From Zancudomyces culisetae (lineage: Eukaryota > Kickxellomycota > Harpellomycetes > Harpellales > Legeriomycetaceae), in NCBI GenBank assembly GCA_001969505.1, contig LSSK01000248.1:1-64000 (forward strand): a stretch of DNA of 64,000 bases. Direction: 5' to 3'. The position numbers were made by a program, and so were the translations under genes. Below the pieces are notes generated by a model, which saw only the letters and a list, made by a program, of their open reading frames with translations, had not been told where the DNA came from and ran no database searches. The number at the start of each line of letters is the position of its first letter. Position 1 is the first letter of the stretch. Shown one piece after another: positions 11,071 through 22,718 of this stretch.

Positions 11071-14000
11071 TACATGTTTTCATGTATATGCTTGTGGTTT
11101 TTCCTTATGTGACAACTTTTTATTTTAATTAAAGATCAATCCAAGTGTTGCTCTTAAATTGATTTACTTTTACGTAATGCAATTCACAGAACCTATTTAT
11201 CATTTTCCAAAAGACAATTATCAATCTATGGTAATTAGAAATGAATCCAAGAAAAAGCAAAATGGACCAAACCAACGAATATTCTAAAGTAAATGGTCAA
11301 GTAGTGTCTTTAAAATCAATGATGTGTTTATTTCATCACTAATTAGTTCATCGTTTACATGGTGGAAAGAAAATCTAAATTCTTACATGTTTGCAGGCTG
11401 TTCCGCCATGATCAGTATATAAACCTGAAGGATTAAAAAAAAAGATACCGCTGTTTCCCTTTTCAAGATAAAAAACACCTATTTGTGGCGAATACCAAAG
11501 AAAAAAGAATAGTGGGCACCGAACTTGGTGAAAAAAAAGTAACATAAAGGTGTTGTCACGCAATAACATCATACGAGCTTTTTTCTATTCAGATTGCATT
11601 TTTTGGTAACCCAACCTGGTATTAAACCAATTATTAATAAATTTGTTATCTACAAAAGTATGGTACCCTCTCCTCAAATCTCTGCAAGATTTAGAATTGT
11701 GGTTTAAATATGTGTACATATAGAAACATGGTAGAAAAGTGGATTACCAAATCAATATGCATTCTGATACCCCAACATACCAATAAAGAATAAATTAAAA
11801 AAAACGCCCACCTATAATCGAATGTACAGCTAGGACCTATACACATACTATTATAAAGTTTACTATCTGGAGCAAACCTTTCCCCACGTGTTTAAAAAAC
11901 TTGCACTTTTATACCGTTTTACCATAAACATGTACTTAAATAAAGGTTTACGTTTTGTTTGGAAGACACGATGGATATTTGAAATTAATAATCTTATTAA
12001 GTTTACTTTAAGATTGGAAAGAGAAACAGGTTAAATTACAAAAACCCCAACAAAGAGGGAAAGAGATGCGTTTTATTACGATGGTTCCATTGGTGAAATG
12101 GTTTTATAACCTTGTGGTTTTTGTACTTTCCTATAATATGCTGAAAAGTATGGGCTTATACAAGTGTTACATCCATTATTTTTCAATTACCATTATAAGC
12201 TTTTGTTGAACTCTAATGGTTGTTTGTACATACAAAAAACTAGTTTTATCTAAAACTAAAAGAACGGTTTTAAATATAAAAGTAAAGATATTATAGGCAG
12301 AAACATGGTAGGTGGAAAAAAAAGTCAATGGTTGAGCAGAAATAGAGTCAAACTGCCTAGTTGCCTCTGTCGGTAGTTGGGGATCATCATTACTGCTTTA
12401 AGTTCTTGGGCTTAAAACCGCACTTTAATTGTTTTATTTTATTTTAGTAAAAGCAATATACATGGAGATTTATGTTCAAAGTTTCGATTTGCTCAAAAAA
12501 AACAACAATTTAAATTTGGTTGCGATAACTTTTTTATCCGTTAGTATATAGGGTCACTCTGCAACTGTATTTTCATCCACAAAAGGGCATTTATGTCAGA
12601 TAGCATCAAAATTATCAACATGGTTTATAAATTCGCGTATACTTTTCTATTAAACTACGAATGTTAGTAAACGTGTTCTTGTAACAATGCTAGTTAATCC
12701 AATATATTTTTTGCAAAATAAAACAGAAAATAGTCGTGAAATATCCTCTCACCTCAGGGCTTTCTACAATCGAAAACTTTTTCAAAAGGTACCTGCTGCG
12801 TTCACATGAAACACTCAAAAGATAAAGCCACTGTTATGGTGATATCAATTTAAAGCGATACGCAGCTAGATTAGAATTTAGTAATCAAAACACTCCACAC
12901 AATTGAGCCATAGACGTTATTCTCGATTTTATTTTTAGCCACAGCCATAGTGTGGATTATTTTCATTTTGAATTCATTCAATAGGTGCGAGATATCCTCC
13001 GAAAAAAGAAATTTAAAATGGGTTGCTCCTATATTCTTACATTCTCTCACCCATTAAAGGCGGATACGGCAGAGTTATCACTGAACTTACAACAATACAC
13101 AAGAAGCATCGTTTTTAGCCGAGATTTATAAATTTTTTTGGTAGTGTTTGTCAATTTAATTTACCCATTTTTCACTTCCCACACCATGTTTTAAGATTTT
13201 AAAAATCTGCATACGTTTACATAATTATAGTAATGAAGATCCAATAGAAAATAATAGGTAAGTAGTAACTGAAAATGAAACACAAGCGTTTGGCATTAGA
13301 TTGGCAGAAAGAGGCTTTGAACCTATCTTTATAGCATTCGTCATCTATATCGATAATTCGCACAAATAATGATAAATTACACAAAATCCGCTTTTTTTGT
13401 GCTTGGATAAGCTATATTGGCAAAAAATAATATCAAGTTGTTTTGCGCACAAAAACAATGACAAAATTTTATTTTGGAAATATAATATTTTGGAAAATCC
13501 CAAAAAAGTAATAGTAAATGCAATGAATTTATTTTGTCTTGTTCTCCCCTTTATTTTCACTTTATTTTTCATTTTCTTCTACTCCTTTACATCAAATATG
13601 CTGCAGTTGGCTAAATTAATAGCTCAGATACCGCTAGCAATGTTGTACTCGATTTTGTATTTTACTTAAATTTGCGTTATTTTTGAGATATCTGTCTTAA
13701 ATTGGAAAATTTTGTTAATAAGTGACATCACTGGATCCATACAAAACAGAAAGAAATGTAGGCAGATATTCAGCCGAAACCACTGAGACAGCTATTGGTC
13801 CTAACAGTATTCTTGTACCTAACACAAGTTGTGAAATTAGGCTATACTCAACTTTGTTTTCTCCAAAGAATTTACTTTTGTTCCACTCTGTATTCCTTAA
13901 AAGACTGTCCTACACAATTTTTAAATAACCAAAACGCGAAATAATTCAAAGCATATACCTCAGACATCAGGATTGCCATATTCATAAACGGGTTTTCCAG

Positions 14001-15342
14001 TGTACTTTGGCAAGATGTGTCTCGTGACTATAGTTGCTTTTAGAACTGCAACTCATGAACATTAAGTCTACTTGACATTTTTGGAGTGATCTAGTGACTA
14101 AACATATTAATAACGTAGGAGAGAGGGTGCAAACTCTATCACAAAAATAGGAAGGCATGTAAAAAAAATCAGACCTAGAAACCAGCATTTTTGGTGTGTG
14201 TCGTGGGAGCGGCATACAAAGGTACATAAGTCTGGGAAATATGAGAAGAGGGTTACTTTCGGCACTTTTGAATTTACAAGGCTTCTAGGCCTTGTCGCAT
14301 TTCCATTCACATTTTATATTATTCTCCGAAGAACGACTTCCTATTAACAGTAATAAAGCCTTGTTTTCCTAATTTTAAGTGCAGTTGTTTACATTACACT
14401 AATTAAAACACATCATATCTAAAAGGTTATTGGTGAATACCATTTACCTGCAAATGCTCTTACATTCTTAATTAAACATCCCAATCGGTAATTATTTTGA
14501 AGTCGTTTTCAACTCTCGTTTATTGGTAAACATGCCCAGTTTAGTTTTTTTGTATTGTTTGCAAATGAAAAGCAAATAATTAATATCTCAATTCTTCCCT
14601 ATTGTTTCGATTTACCAAGTCGCTTGTGTTATGAAACAAGTATTTGACTAAATCTTGTCAATCAAGTTTCATAACATTCAAACGTATCCTGATTGAGAAT
14701 CTGAATGTGATATCATTTTAGACTATTTCCCAATTAAAAGCATTAAAACATTTGTGTAAATGTGGACATTTACATAATCGGACTTTGTTCGCTACAACTC
14801 ATGCCGATGAATGAAGTACATAATAGAAATCTCTGTTAAAGAACAGATGAGTGACTAACTGCACTAGATAATGAATAATGCTTTGGTTAACCCCGCATGG
14901 AAAATTTTTTTTTATCCAAAGTGGCAGTCGATGTACATCGTTATTAGCTAAATATTTGTTCAGTAAAGTTGCTTTTTCCCCGCCTTATCTAGCCTTTTTG
15001 TTCACTATCAAGTAGTACTCAAGTTGAGCAATTTTTTATGACAATGATAAAGTTTAAACAAATGAAGAATGTTACGCAACAGAATTCTCGTAAGTACAGT
15101 GATTTTATTAATATAAAACCTCAATTGTTTTAGTATAACTGACCTATAGTATTATACTAGTGAACAGCATAATTGTTGGTAGGCCACAATATTCTGGAGC
15201 AGATTTAAAGCAAGCTAAAGTCAGTACAAAGATAACTCTTTATTCGCCTTTTATTAATTGTTAATATGAAATGGTTATGAAAATACTTCAATGATACTTT
15301 CAGCTGATACAAAAACCTTTAACCTTTTTTTTCTTGACGAGA

Positions 15343-15396
15343 GGGTGTGTGTATGTATGTGTGTATGTGTGTAGGGGGAGGGAGGGGTGTGTAGAT
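15343..15396. repeat. GT/G-rich low-complexity block
   Basis: Alternating GTGT/GTAT followed by G-runs (GGGGGAGGGAGGGG) and another GTGTG. The closely spaced G-runs could allow a G-quadruplex on the + strand. No gene is attached to it. Confidence 0.6.
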
Positions 15397-16825
15397 TTAT
15401 TGCTGGTTGTATTTATAAAGGGGGTCTAGAGTGTATAGTGTTGCAAGTAATACGCCTTCGGTTTTTATAATTATACAAAACTTAAAAGTGACCAATCAAC
15501 AAATATCCAAGTTTAATACATAATAAAGGCAATGATTTTACTCATAGACTAAGGTTCTTCTATTTTAATTGAAGTCGGGTCCATGGAAATGTTTTGCGTC
15601 ATCACCCACTATGCTGTTTGATGATTTTCTAGAATTGTTCTATAAAGTATAATTGAAACTACATTTGAATCCAAATTCAGCACTCCTAACAATTACCTGT
15701 CTACCAAGGTGGTAAGCAGGATATTCATGGATTTATGTAGCATTGTTTGTTTATGGAAACAAGCTAACCAGTGCAAATAATGACTTTCAAATTGTTACAA
15801 TCTATTTTGTTTAGACCAAAATTTATGGTAGTAACTATTGGAATTCGGGTCTATAGATAGAAAGGGTGTCTTTTTCACTATTAGCTGACACTCTTCTTTG
15901 CAGTCTATTTAAAGTAGAGCAAGAACAAAGTATAGAGCAGGCTAAAAGTTTTTATTAGCTGGGTTGGTTCTTACCAATGGTGTTGGTTTTCAAGTCATAT
16001 AAAGTGCTGATTTTGTGATATTTATTAAACAAATTCATCTTTGAAAAATAAAACAGATTAAGGTGCAGAATTTTCCGGGTAGATTGAAGTTGGCATTGGC
16101 TAATAATTTAAGCACTACTTGTTACACTGGCTGCATATAGTGGCTAAGCCTCTAGAATGCATAGGATGGTTTAGCCTATATTGATATCGAATACCAGGCT
16201 GTCGACTTTTATTTATTTATTTATCCTTGAATGTTATTTGCAGGTTCAGATTAAATGAATTAAATATGTAATAGATATTCCTTTGTTAAAATTTATATTT
16301 CATTGTATAACATCAATCTTATAATATAGCAGTAGCAGATATTAGTTTGTATTTTTCGCTTTTCACTTTGCGTTTGGCATTTAAAACTACTTATTTAATT
16401 ATATGATGACTTGTTTGTACATTCTCAAAATTTAAAAATAGCACATGACTTTAGAGTAAACCATTATGTTCTTTTCCACTCTCACCCCCCCCCTTTTTAT
16501 ATGTAAAATGTCAAAATGCAAAATCAAGTCTTGCTGCCCCCTCAAATTAAGCGCAGCTTGTGTTTAAAATAGTTGTAATGTATAGATCCACCCATTGTTA
16601 CAAAGAAAGCACATTTAAAAAAGTGTGAAACTTGAAGGAGCAGACAAGAAAGTATAGTTTAAGAGTTTATTTATCACTTTTTTTTTTGTTTTGTAAAGAC
16701 TATTTCCCTCCTCCTCCTCCTGAAAACAATGGCTGTTCAACCTAAACGTTCAAAACTATTACCATTGTACCACCACAGCACAGCTAAAAAATTTAAAATT
16801 TAAAAAAGGAACAGACCTGTGATGG

Positions 16826-19355
16826 TTAGGAGTTTACTAATTCGTTAAAAGCAGCTTCGACACATTCCTTAATGTACTTATAGGTGACAACAAGGCACGT
16901 TTTTTCATCACCAGAAGTTAATAGAATGTGCTCTGTAGATCCAGCATCTAGCTTATTTAGATTCATTACAACATGGGCGATATCTACGACAGGTTTCAAA
17001 TCTGCCTCAACTTGGTGAAAGATATGCCCAAAGAACAAACTAATAATATAACGTTCACCCGTTTCAGACCATTTGTTATCGGATTTCAAGCCAGGTCTGC
17101 CAATTATAAAATTTAGCTTGGAAATTATTCTAAATAGCCTTCCGTTTTCCAACTCCAAGGATAAATTTGCTTCCATTTCATCCAATCTGTTGAGAGACAA
17201 ATCGTACTCTGCAAGTAGTCTATGGCTGTAAGTGGCGAGTATCATATCAACATTAACTCTCGAATTATTAGAAATAAGCATAGATATCAGTTGATTCAGT
17301 TCAAGTGAATAGCTTAGCTGAACAGAGGCCATGCATTCAGCAAGCGATGATTGTGGATTCATGGTTCTGGAAAGAATGGAAAGGAAAGTAAATCCGACAG
17401 AGGCAAAATCTTGTCTTTGAAGTGTCTTTATTGTCTTTGGAGGGTGTTGAAAAAGTATTTGGCTTAACCCTAACCACCCAATCTTTAGTCTAATTTAATT
17501 TAATTTAATTTAATTTATTTTATTCGATGTTTGTGGATTCCAAAAAAATTATACTGAATATGGGTATACTTAATCAATGTCGTATAAATACCAAATAGAA
17601 TATCAACTAACCTGTTTGTATTTATCAGCAACACCGTATACGGATCAAGTATAGATTGACTAAGACCATGTTGGTGTATCACCTTCAACCCCGACAATAT
17701 TTGAATTATTAAACACCAAGCTTGCGCTTCTCCCATGCTGAAAGGTCCTCCAACGTATAGGTCATATCCCAAATTGGTAGAGCATGGGTAATAGTCGTAC
17801 ACAAGACACAATGCTATTTGTATATTATGTTTTCGTTATTTTTTTCGCATTTAAAAAAATGTTATACACACGTAAACAAGTAAATGCATATAAATCTATA
17901 TATCAAGAAGCGCGTAAAGTGCTTACAGCTATCCCCAAATGCGTAGGTGGTAAACGCTTCGTGTATTCTAACGATACTTGGATGTTGAATTCCAACTAGT
18001 GTCTTTATTATACTCAGTGAATTTGCTGTAATCGATCTACAGTCTATAATGTTTAATTAAAACCCTTGTTAGTTGGTTATATAAGCTAGAAATACAAACA
18101 TGGACTTACCGTGGACTCTATGAATACAGTATGTTTTTCCATCAACACTAGAAAACGCCTTATAAAAGGTAGCTTTCAACATGTGCCCCTGTAATCCGTA
18201 GTTGGGTCCTGGTGGATCTATCGGTGTTAGTGATGTGTAATGATGGATAGTTCTCGGTGAAGTATCATCTATAATTGTTACGATATATATTTTAGTTAAT
18301 GAATCTTTAAAGTTATAAAAATTAACCTGCCTTCCAACTACTAATCGGTCGTTAAATGTTTCAAAAAATCAATAAAAAAGTAAACCTGTGGCTTTACTAA
18401 CCTCGAAAGCTATTTCTCCCTATACTTTCCATTTTCAATCGATCCCGGAGTCCTTTATTCATGAAAAAATCATCAATTCTTCTCTCGTATGTCTTCAACT
18501 TCTAAGTAAAAGGTTCATACCCATTATTTAATTTGTGTTCCTACTCAACTTTACCTTTCGCCACAAAGAAAAAAGATAGCTGTATAAAAAAATAAGATAT
18601 TTTATAGAGAAGATAAATAGTTCCAATACTTTTGTGTCAGACGTTTCCAATCGTGGGATATAGCTATTTTCCTATATTAGTTAATGGGTAGGCGTTGAAC
18701 ACCATTTGTACTAAGCTTTGAATATTTATAGTAAATAATTACAACGTAAATAATACTATACATAAATAAATAAATAGCCGCTGATTACCTTGGATATTTT
18801 TTCTTGTCCTACATCCCTTCTGACCTGCATTCCGGCCGAAAAATTAACCATTTCGTTCGGATACTTGTTTCTAATTTTAAAAAATGTTTTCTATGATTAT
18901 ATCATTGAGTACATCCTCCTTTTGGTATAAAATAAACTCAATCGTTTTTCTATATTCATTTCTCTGAAGTGAGTAAATCATCTCCCTTCAAAAATAACTT
19001 GATTGTGTATCACAAGTATTTATCTCTGGTTTTACATACTGTCGCCATACCTATTATCGACACCTAAAGGAATTTAAATATGATTCCATTAGCAACTTTA
19101 AACGCTGAAAATACAAGATTTATACAATATAAAAAAATAAATGCACCTACTCTTTGGTTGAGATTCGGTTATAGCGGCCTCTCTTGAGGATGGAGCAATA
19201 GAAAGTGCGGCAAATCTTTCTCCTATTGCAGCTTCTTTAGCCTTTGTGGTTTCGCTTTTAGTATTTATATTTTTGGTTTTAAAGCTAGGCTCAAACACGG
19301 CGCTAGCTGCGTTCAATTTTCCTTTATTTTCACTATGTAATTGTTTATTTTTCAT
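16826..19355 (-). CDS. PAN3: PAN3, PAN2-PAN3 deadenylase regulatory subunit
   Basis: Cytoplasmic pseudokinase that recruits the PAN2 nuclease to poly(A)-bound PABP. Inferred exons: 19151-19355, 19051-19063 (13 nt), 18789-18870, 18402-18501, 18110-18268, 17927-18025, 17612-17813 and 16826-17489. These sum to 508 codons (507 residues) with every phase matching. Residues about 11-24 (KGKLNAASAVFEPS) form a PAM2-type PABP-binding motif. The pseudokinase domain follows, with HPSIVRIHEAFTTYAFGD, LVYDYYP and IHQHG. The last exon has the C-terminal knob with VFHQ-like GHIFHQVEADLKPV and LNKLDAGSTEHILL. The N-terminal CCCH finger of many PAN3 proteins is absent: the ATG sits just upstream of PAM2 and is preceded in frame by a stop. 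The 13-nt exon is inferred only because it restores phase. HIS4 lies upstream on the same strand. Confidence 0.93.
17490..17525. repeat. TTTAA-type pentamer repeat in a PAN3 intron
   Basis: Five to six copies of a TAATT/TTTAA pentamer sit directly before the acceptor of the last PAN3 intron (minus strand). Confidence 0.7.
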
Positions 19356-20045
19356 TTAATTACACTGTTATTTCAGAGTTTGTACCAAACTTAATGTAGC
19401 TACAAACAAAAATAGTGGTGAAGATTACCTGCTCATGCTGTAATAAATTTGCTTTCAAATCTATTAAGCCTTTCATTTGATCAAAAACAAAGAAAGAGCT
19501 TCTCATGCACTGATATCGTTTCAATAAGTCAGGTATTTAGCAAACAGCTTCCGACGATTGAGCAAGATTCTTATATTCGTTTACTATTTATTCCGTCTCT
19601 TGGAATATTTTTTGTTTTATTTTATTTTTATTTTACTTCAACATTTTTTTAAAGGGGCGATTAATCCACGTAAATTTTTTATCGCAATTAGTTATAGTTG
19701 AAATTTTAAAAAACATCTCAATTATGATTCGACAAAAATTAGTCCTAGATTACAGCATGCTCCATATATGTAGGCTGAACGCGAATAAGCACACCAACAA
19801 TCTTAAGGATATTTTTTACATCTAGTTTTTAGGCTGGGTGTATTTTTATTGCTAATTCCTTGTAATGGCCAATCTTGTTACATATGATGTGTTTTATTTA
19901 AAACAGATGATATTGGCATCTACAAATGTGTTTAGTAAATAAAAAATAAATAGAGATACTAAAACTAAAACCGTTTTTGTGAATAAACACGTATCGCCAT
20001 TTCTCTCCTTTTAGAAAAATAAGACAATGAAAAAAAAAATCAAAT
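19356..20045. other. Intergenic between PAN3 start and HIS4 stop
   Basis: Holds the PAN3 promoter and the HIS4 3' flank. A minus-strand open stretch at about 19435-19545 ends in a GTAATC donor, but every acceptor downstream gives a stop, so it is not added to PAN3. Confidence 0.5.
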
Positions 20046-22718
20046 TTAGTTGTGGCAGTCTTCAAGTCTAACAACAACAGCGTTTTTATGGGCGTCTAGA
20101 CCTTCCACCTCAGCAAGAGTTATGACTGAGCTAGATAAATTAGCTAAGCCTTCCTTGGTAAGATGTTGGGATGTAATGAACTTTAGAAAACTGTGAGTAT
20201 TCACGCCCGAATACATTTTGGAATATCCATAGGTAGGCAGAGTGTGGTTGGTTCCTGATGCGTAGTCACCGCACGATTCGGGTGAGTAGTGTCCCATAAA
20301 CACCGAGCCAGCATTAACAACCGAATCCATAACAGATTCTGGGTCCTCAATCTGCAGAATCAAGTGTTCTGGTGCATATCTGTTGGAAAACTCAATAGCA
20401 CGATCCATTGATGAAAACTGGAGTATATAGGATTTGGAGATTGAGTGTCTGACGATATCCCGGCGAGTCAGTTTTAATGACTGCTGTTGAACTTGTTCTT
20501 CAATTTCGAATATTTGCTGATCACTGAGTCCAACCGTCAGCAAAACTGACTGACTGTCTGTGCCGTGTTCAGCCTGAGAAAGCAAATCACTGGCTACAAA
20601 TTTGGCATTTGACGAAGAATCAGCTATTACCAAGACTTCAGACGGGCCAGCAGGCATATCAATTGCCACCATGGCATCGTTATCGCTTTGTACCAACATC
20701 TTTGCAGCTGTCACGTATTGGTTTCCTGGTCCAAAAATCTTGTCGACCTTGGGAACAGTTTCTGTACCATACGCAAGAGCTGCAACAGCCTGTGCTCCAC
20801 CTGCCATGACTATTGCTGAAGCTTCGACCAAAGATGCCACATAAAGCACTTCATCCGCAATCTTGCCTTGTTTGTTTGGTGGGGTTGCTATCACTATCTG
20901 ATTACATCCTGCAACCTGGGCAGGAACTCCTAGCATTAATGCTGAAGATGGAAGGATTGCAGATCCTCCAGGTACATAAAGCCCAACACGTTCAATCGCC
21001 CGGCTGAACCTAGAGCATACTACCCCTGGGAGCGTTTCTACTACCATTGGATTAGACATTTGAGCCTGGTGGAATGTCTTGATATTTGTGTATGCAGCGT
21101 CAATGGCTTCTTTGACGGATGGCGAAAGCTCAGGAACATCAAACGGTGCTTTGAGTACGACAGTTTCTGTCTTGACTCCATCAAACTTTTCGGTAAGCTC
21201 TAATATGGCCTTGTCACCGCGTTGCTGAACAGCTTCAATTATTGGCTTAACACGTTCTTTGATGGCTGAAACGTCAATAAGAGGCCTATTTACCAACTCT
21301 GCAACCTCCAAAGAAGTCAATTGTTCGCTATCAAACCTCCTCATCTTGTATACATTGGGGTCTTCCGGTAGTTGCACATGTCCCAACCAAGTTCTTAGCT
21401 CGGCCTTTGAATCAACCTCAATTTTAGCCTTTTTATGTTCTTTGGCTCCTGAGCTACGTGTAGTATCGTCCATCTTATGTTTGCTGTTTCCTGGTCGTCT
21501 AGTCAGTTTTTTGCTTTTCATAAAAAGATTTTTTTCTATCTGACTAAGCTTGACACCCTGACTGGCGCATTTGACCAGTGCAAAGTATATCAAATCTGCT
21601 GCTTCCCAAGCTATGTCGTTACCCTGTGTTGCCTCGCATAACTCTGCTGCCTCCTCCATTATTTTATCATGAAGCAGTGCGTTGTCGTTAAACAAGCGCT
21701 GCGTGTAAGATCCCTCAGGTGCGTTTGCTCTTCTTTCTTCCAAAATTCGACTCAACTTGCCTAGCATCCCACGATGATCGCCTGTAAACCAATCAAAACA
21801 TATCCATGTGTCATTATGACAGAATCCGCTCCCCCTTTGCTCAACCACAAATCTCAGCAAATCTGCATCGCAATCAACAGATATTTGCCTCAACTTTTGT
21901 GTGCTTCCAGATGTTTTACCCTTGTACCATAGCCCACGTTTTCTGCTGTAATACACTCCCTCAAGCGTTCTAATCGCTTCGCTGATACTATCCTTGCTTG
22001 AGTAACCAACTCCCAAGCATCTACCTGTATCATCTTCCACAACCGTTGTGTACAGCCCGTCCTGCCTATCTGTGTTTAGTTTGCTTGCAATAATGAAGGC
22101 ATCAGATAAACGTACTTTACCTGCATCTTCCACATAGTCCTCTATTTCGTCAATTTTTATATTCTGAATCTCCAAACCTATTTCTACCTCAGATTCAGCC
22201 ACTGCTTTTAACACATCAATAGCCTTTGTCCCATTGTTGGTTAGTAATTCATGGTTTAGTCTAACTACAAATTTTCTTTGTCCCCCTTGACAAACCTTGG
22301 CTTTTGTAAACGCAGCAGAAAGAGTTTTTAATCTGTCGGACTGCACCTCGGCAATAGCAAGATTATTTACGTATACCGCACCTATGACATCCTCACCCGT
22401 CATACCATCTGCTCTTAGCTCCTCGTATTCCTGGAGAGTTTCAACATAAAGACCTATTCTGCCGGCTGGTACTTTACTTTCCTTGAGTTCTTCTAGAAGA
22501 GAACCAAAGCTACCCCCATTTATTAATGCAAGCTCGGCTCCTTTATTTAGCACTTCAATCAATTCAGCCACAGTACTAGTCTCCTTGAGCATAACCCAAC
22601 TTCCTTCTTCATACTCTTTAACCTCCATACCAGTCTTATCCTCATATATACGGTATGGAAGGATAGAAAGAGTTTCACTGATTGTTGTATCCTTTGATTT
22701 GATAATCGGTATTAGCAT
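20046..22718 (-). CDS. HIS4: HIS4, trifunctional histidine biosynthesis protein (HisI-HisE-HisD)
   Basis: Intronless, 890 residues from ATG at 22716-22718. It carries out histidine steps 2, 3 and 10: phosphoribosyl-ATP pyrophosphohydrolase, phosphoribosyl-AMP cyclohydrolase and histidinol dehydrogenase. An N-terminal region of about 210 residues comes first, as in other fungal HIS4/his-3 proteins. The cyclohydrolase domain spans about 212-307, with TDRQDGLYTT and the zinc-site motifs DCDAD (about 282-286) and GFCH (about 298-301). The pyrophosphohydrolase domain spans about 335-405, with RLFNDNALLHDKIMEEAAEL and WEAADLIYF. Histidinol dehydrogenase spans about 476-885, with GPGNQYVTAAK, AGPSEVLVIAD, SQAEHGTDSQ and ESCGDYASGTNHTLPT. 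All catalytic segments look intact. The frame is open about 23 codons upstream without ATG; the chosen Met matches the start of known homologues. Confidence 0.97.
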   Translation of the reverse strand: MLIPIIKSKDTTISETLSILPYRIYEDKTGMEVKEYEEGSWVMLKETSTVAELIEVLNKGAELALINGGSFGSLLEELKESKVPAGRIGLYVETLQEYEELRADGMTGEDVIGAVYVNNLAIAEVQSDRLKTLSAAFTKAKVCQGGQRKFVVRLNHELLTNNGTKAIDVLKAVAESEVEIGLEIQNIKIDEIEDYVEDAGKVRLSDAFIIASKLNTDRQDGLYTTVVEDDTGRCLGVGYSSKDSISEAIRTLEGVYYSRKRGLWYKGKTSGSTQKLRQISVDCDADLLRFVVEQRGSGFCHNDTWICFDWFTGDHRGMLGKLSRILEERRANAPEGSYTQRLFNDNALLHDKIMEEAAELCEATQGNDIAWEAADLIYFALVKCASQGVKLSQIEKNLFMKSKKLTRRPGNSKHKMDDTTRSSGAKEHKKAKIEVDSKAELRTWLGHVQLPEDPNVYKMRRFDSEQLTSLEVAELVNRPLIDVSAIKERVKPIIEAVQQRGDKAILELTEKFDGVKTETVVLKAPFDVPELSPSVKEAIDAAYTNIKTFHQAQMSNPMVVETLPGVVCSRFSRAIERVGLYVPGGSAILPSSALMLGVPAQVAGCNQIVIATPPNKQGKIADEVLYVASLVEASAIVMAGGAQAVAALAYGTETVPKVDKIFGPGNQYVTAAKMLVQSDNDAMVAIDMPAGPSEVLVIADSSSNAKFVASDLLSQAEHGTDSQSVLLTVGLSDQQIFEIEEQVQQQSLKLTRRDIVRHSISKSYILQFSSMDRAIEFSNRYAPEHLILQIEDPESVMDSVVNAGSVFMGHYSPESCGDYASGTNHTLPTYGYSKMYSGVNTHSFLKFITSQHLTKEGLANLSSSVITLAEVEGLDAHKNAVVVRLEDCHN

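Larger units (their letters stand above)
8196..16825. other. 8.6-kb AT-rich stretch without a supported gene
   Basis: No frame longer than 90 codons on either strand, and no domain recognised. The left end must hold the missing 5' exon and promoter of the velB-like gene. It contains a 20-bp degenerate tandem repeat (10941-11070), a GT/G-rich block (15343-15396) and a 9-base C run (16485-16493). A possible + strand splice donor follows a short ATG frame at about 15040-15090, but no downstream exon could be joined convincingly. Non-coding RNA genes or small-exon genes cannot be excluded. Confidence 0.4.

Noticed and set aside
18555-18579. A 25-nt exon in PAN3 with good splice sites
   Set aside because: It fits phase only if exon 18789-18870 is dropped, and that exon is clearly coding and joins directly to 18501 in phase 0.
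19435-19545. Upstream minus-strand open stretch as a PAN3 first exon
   Set aside because: Every acceptor downstream gives an immediate stop, and it lacks the Cys/His pattern of the CCCH finger.
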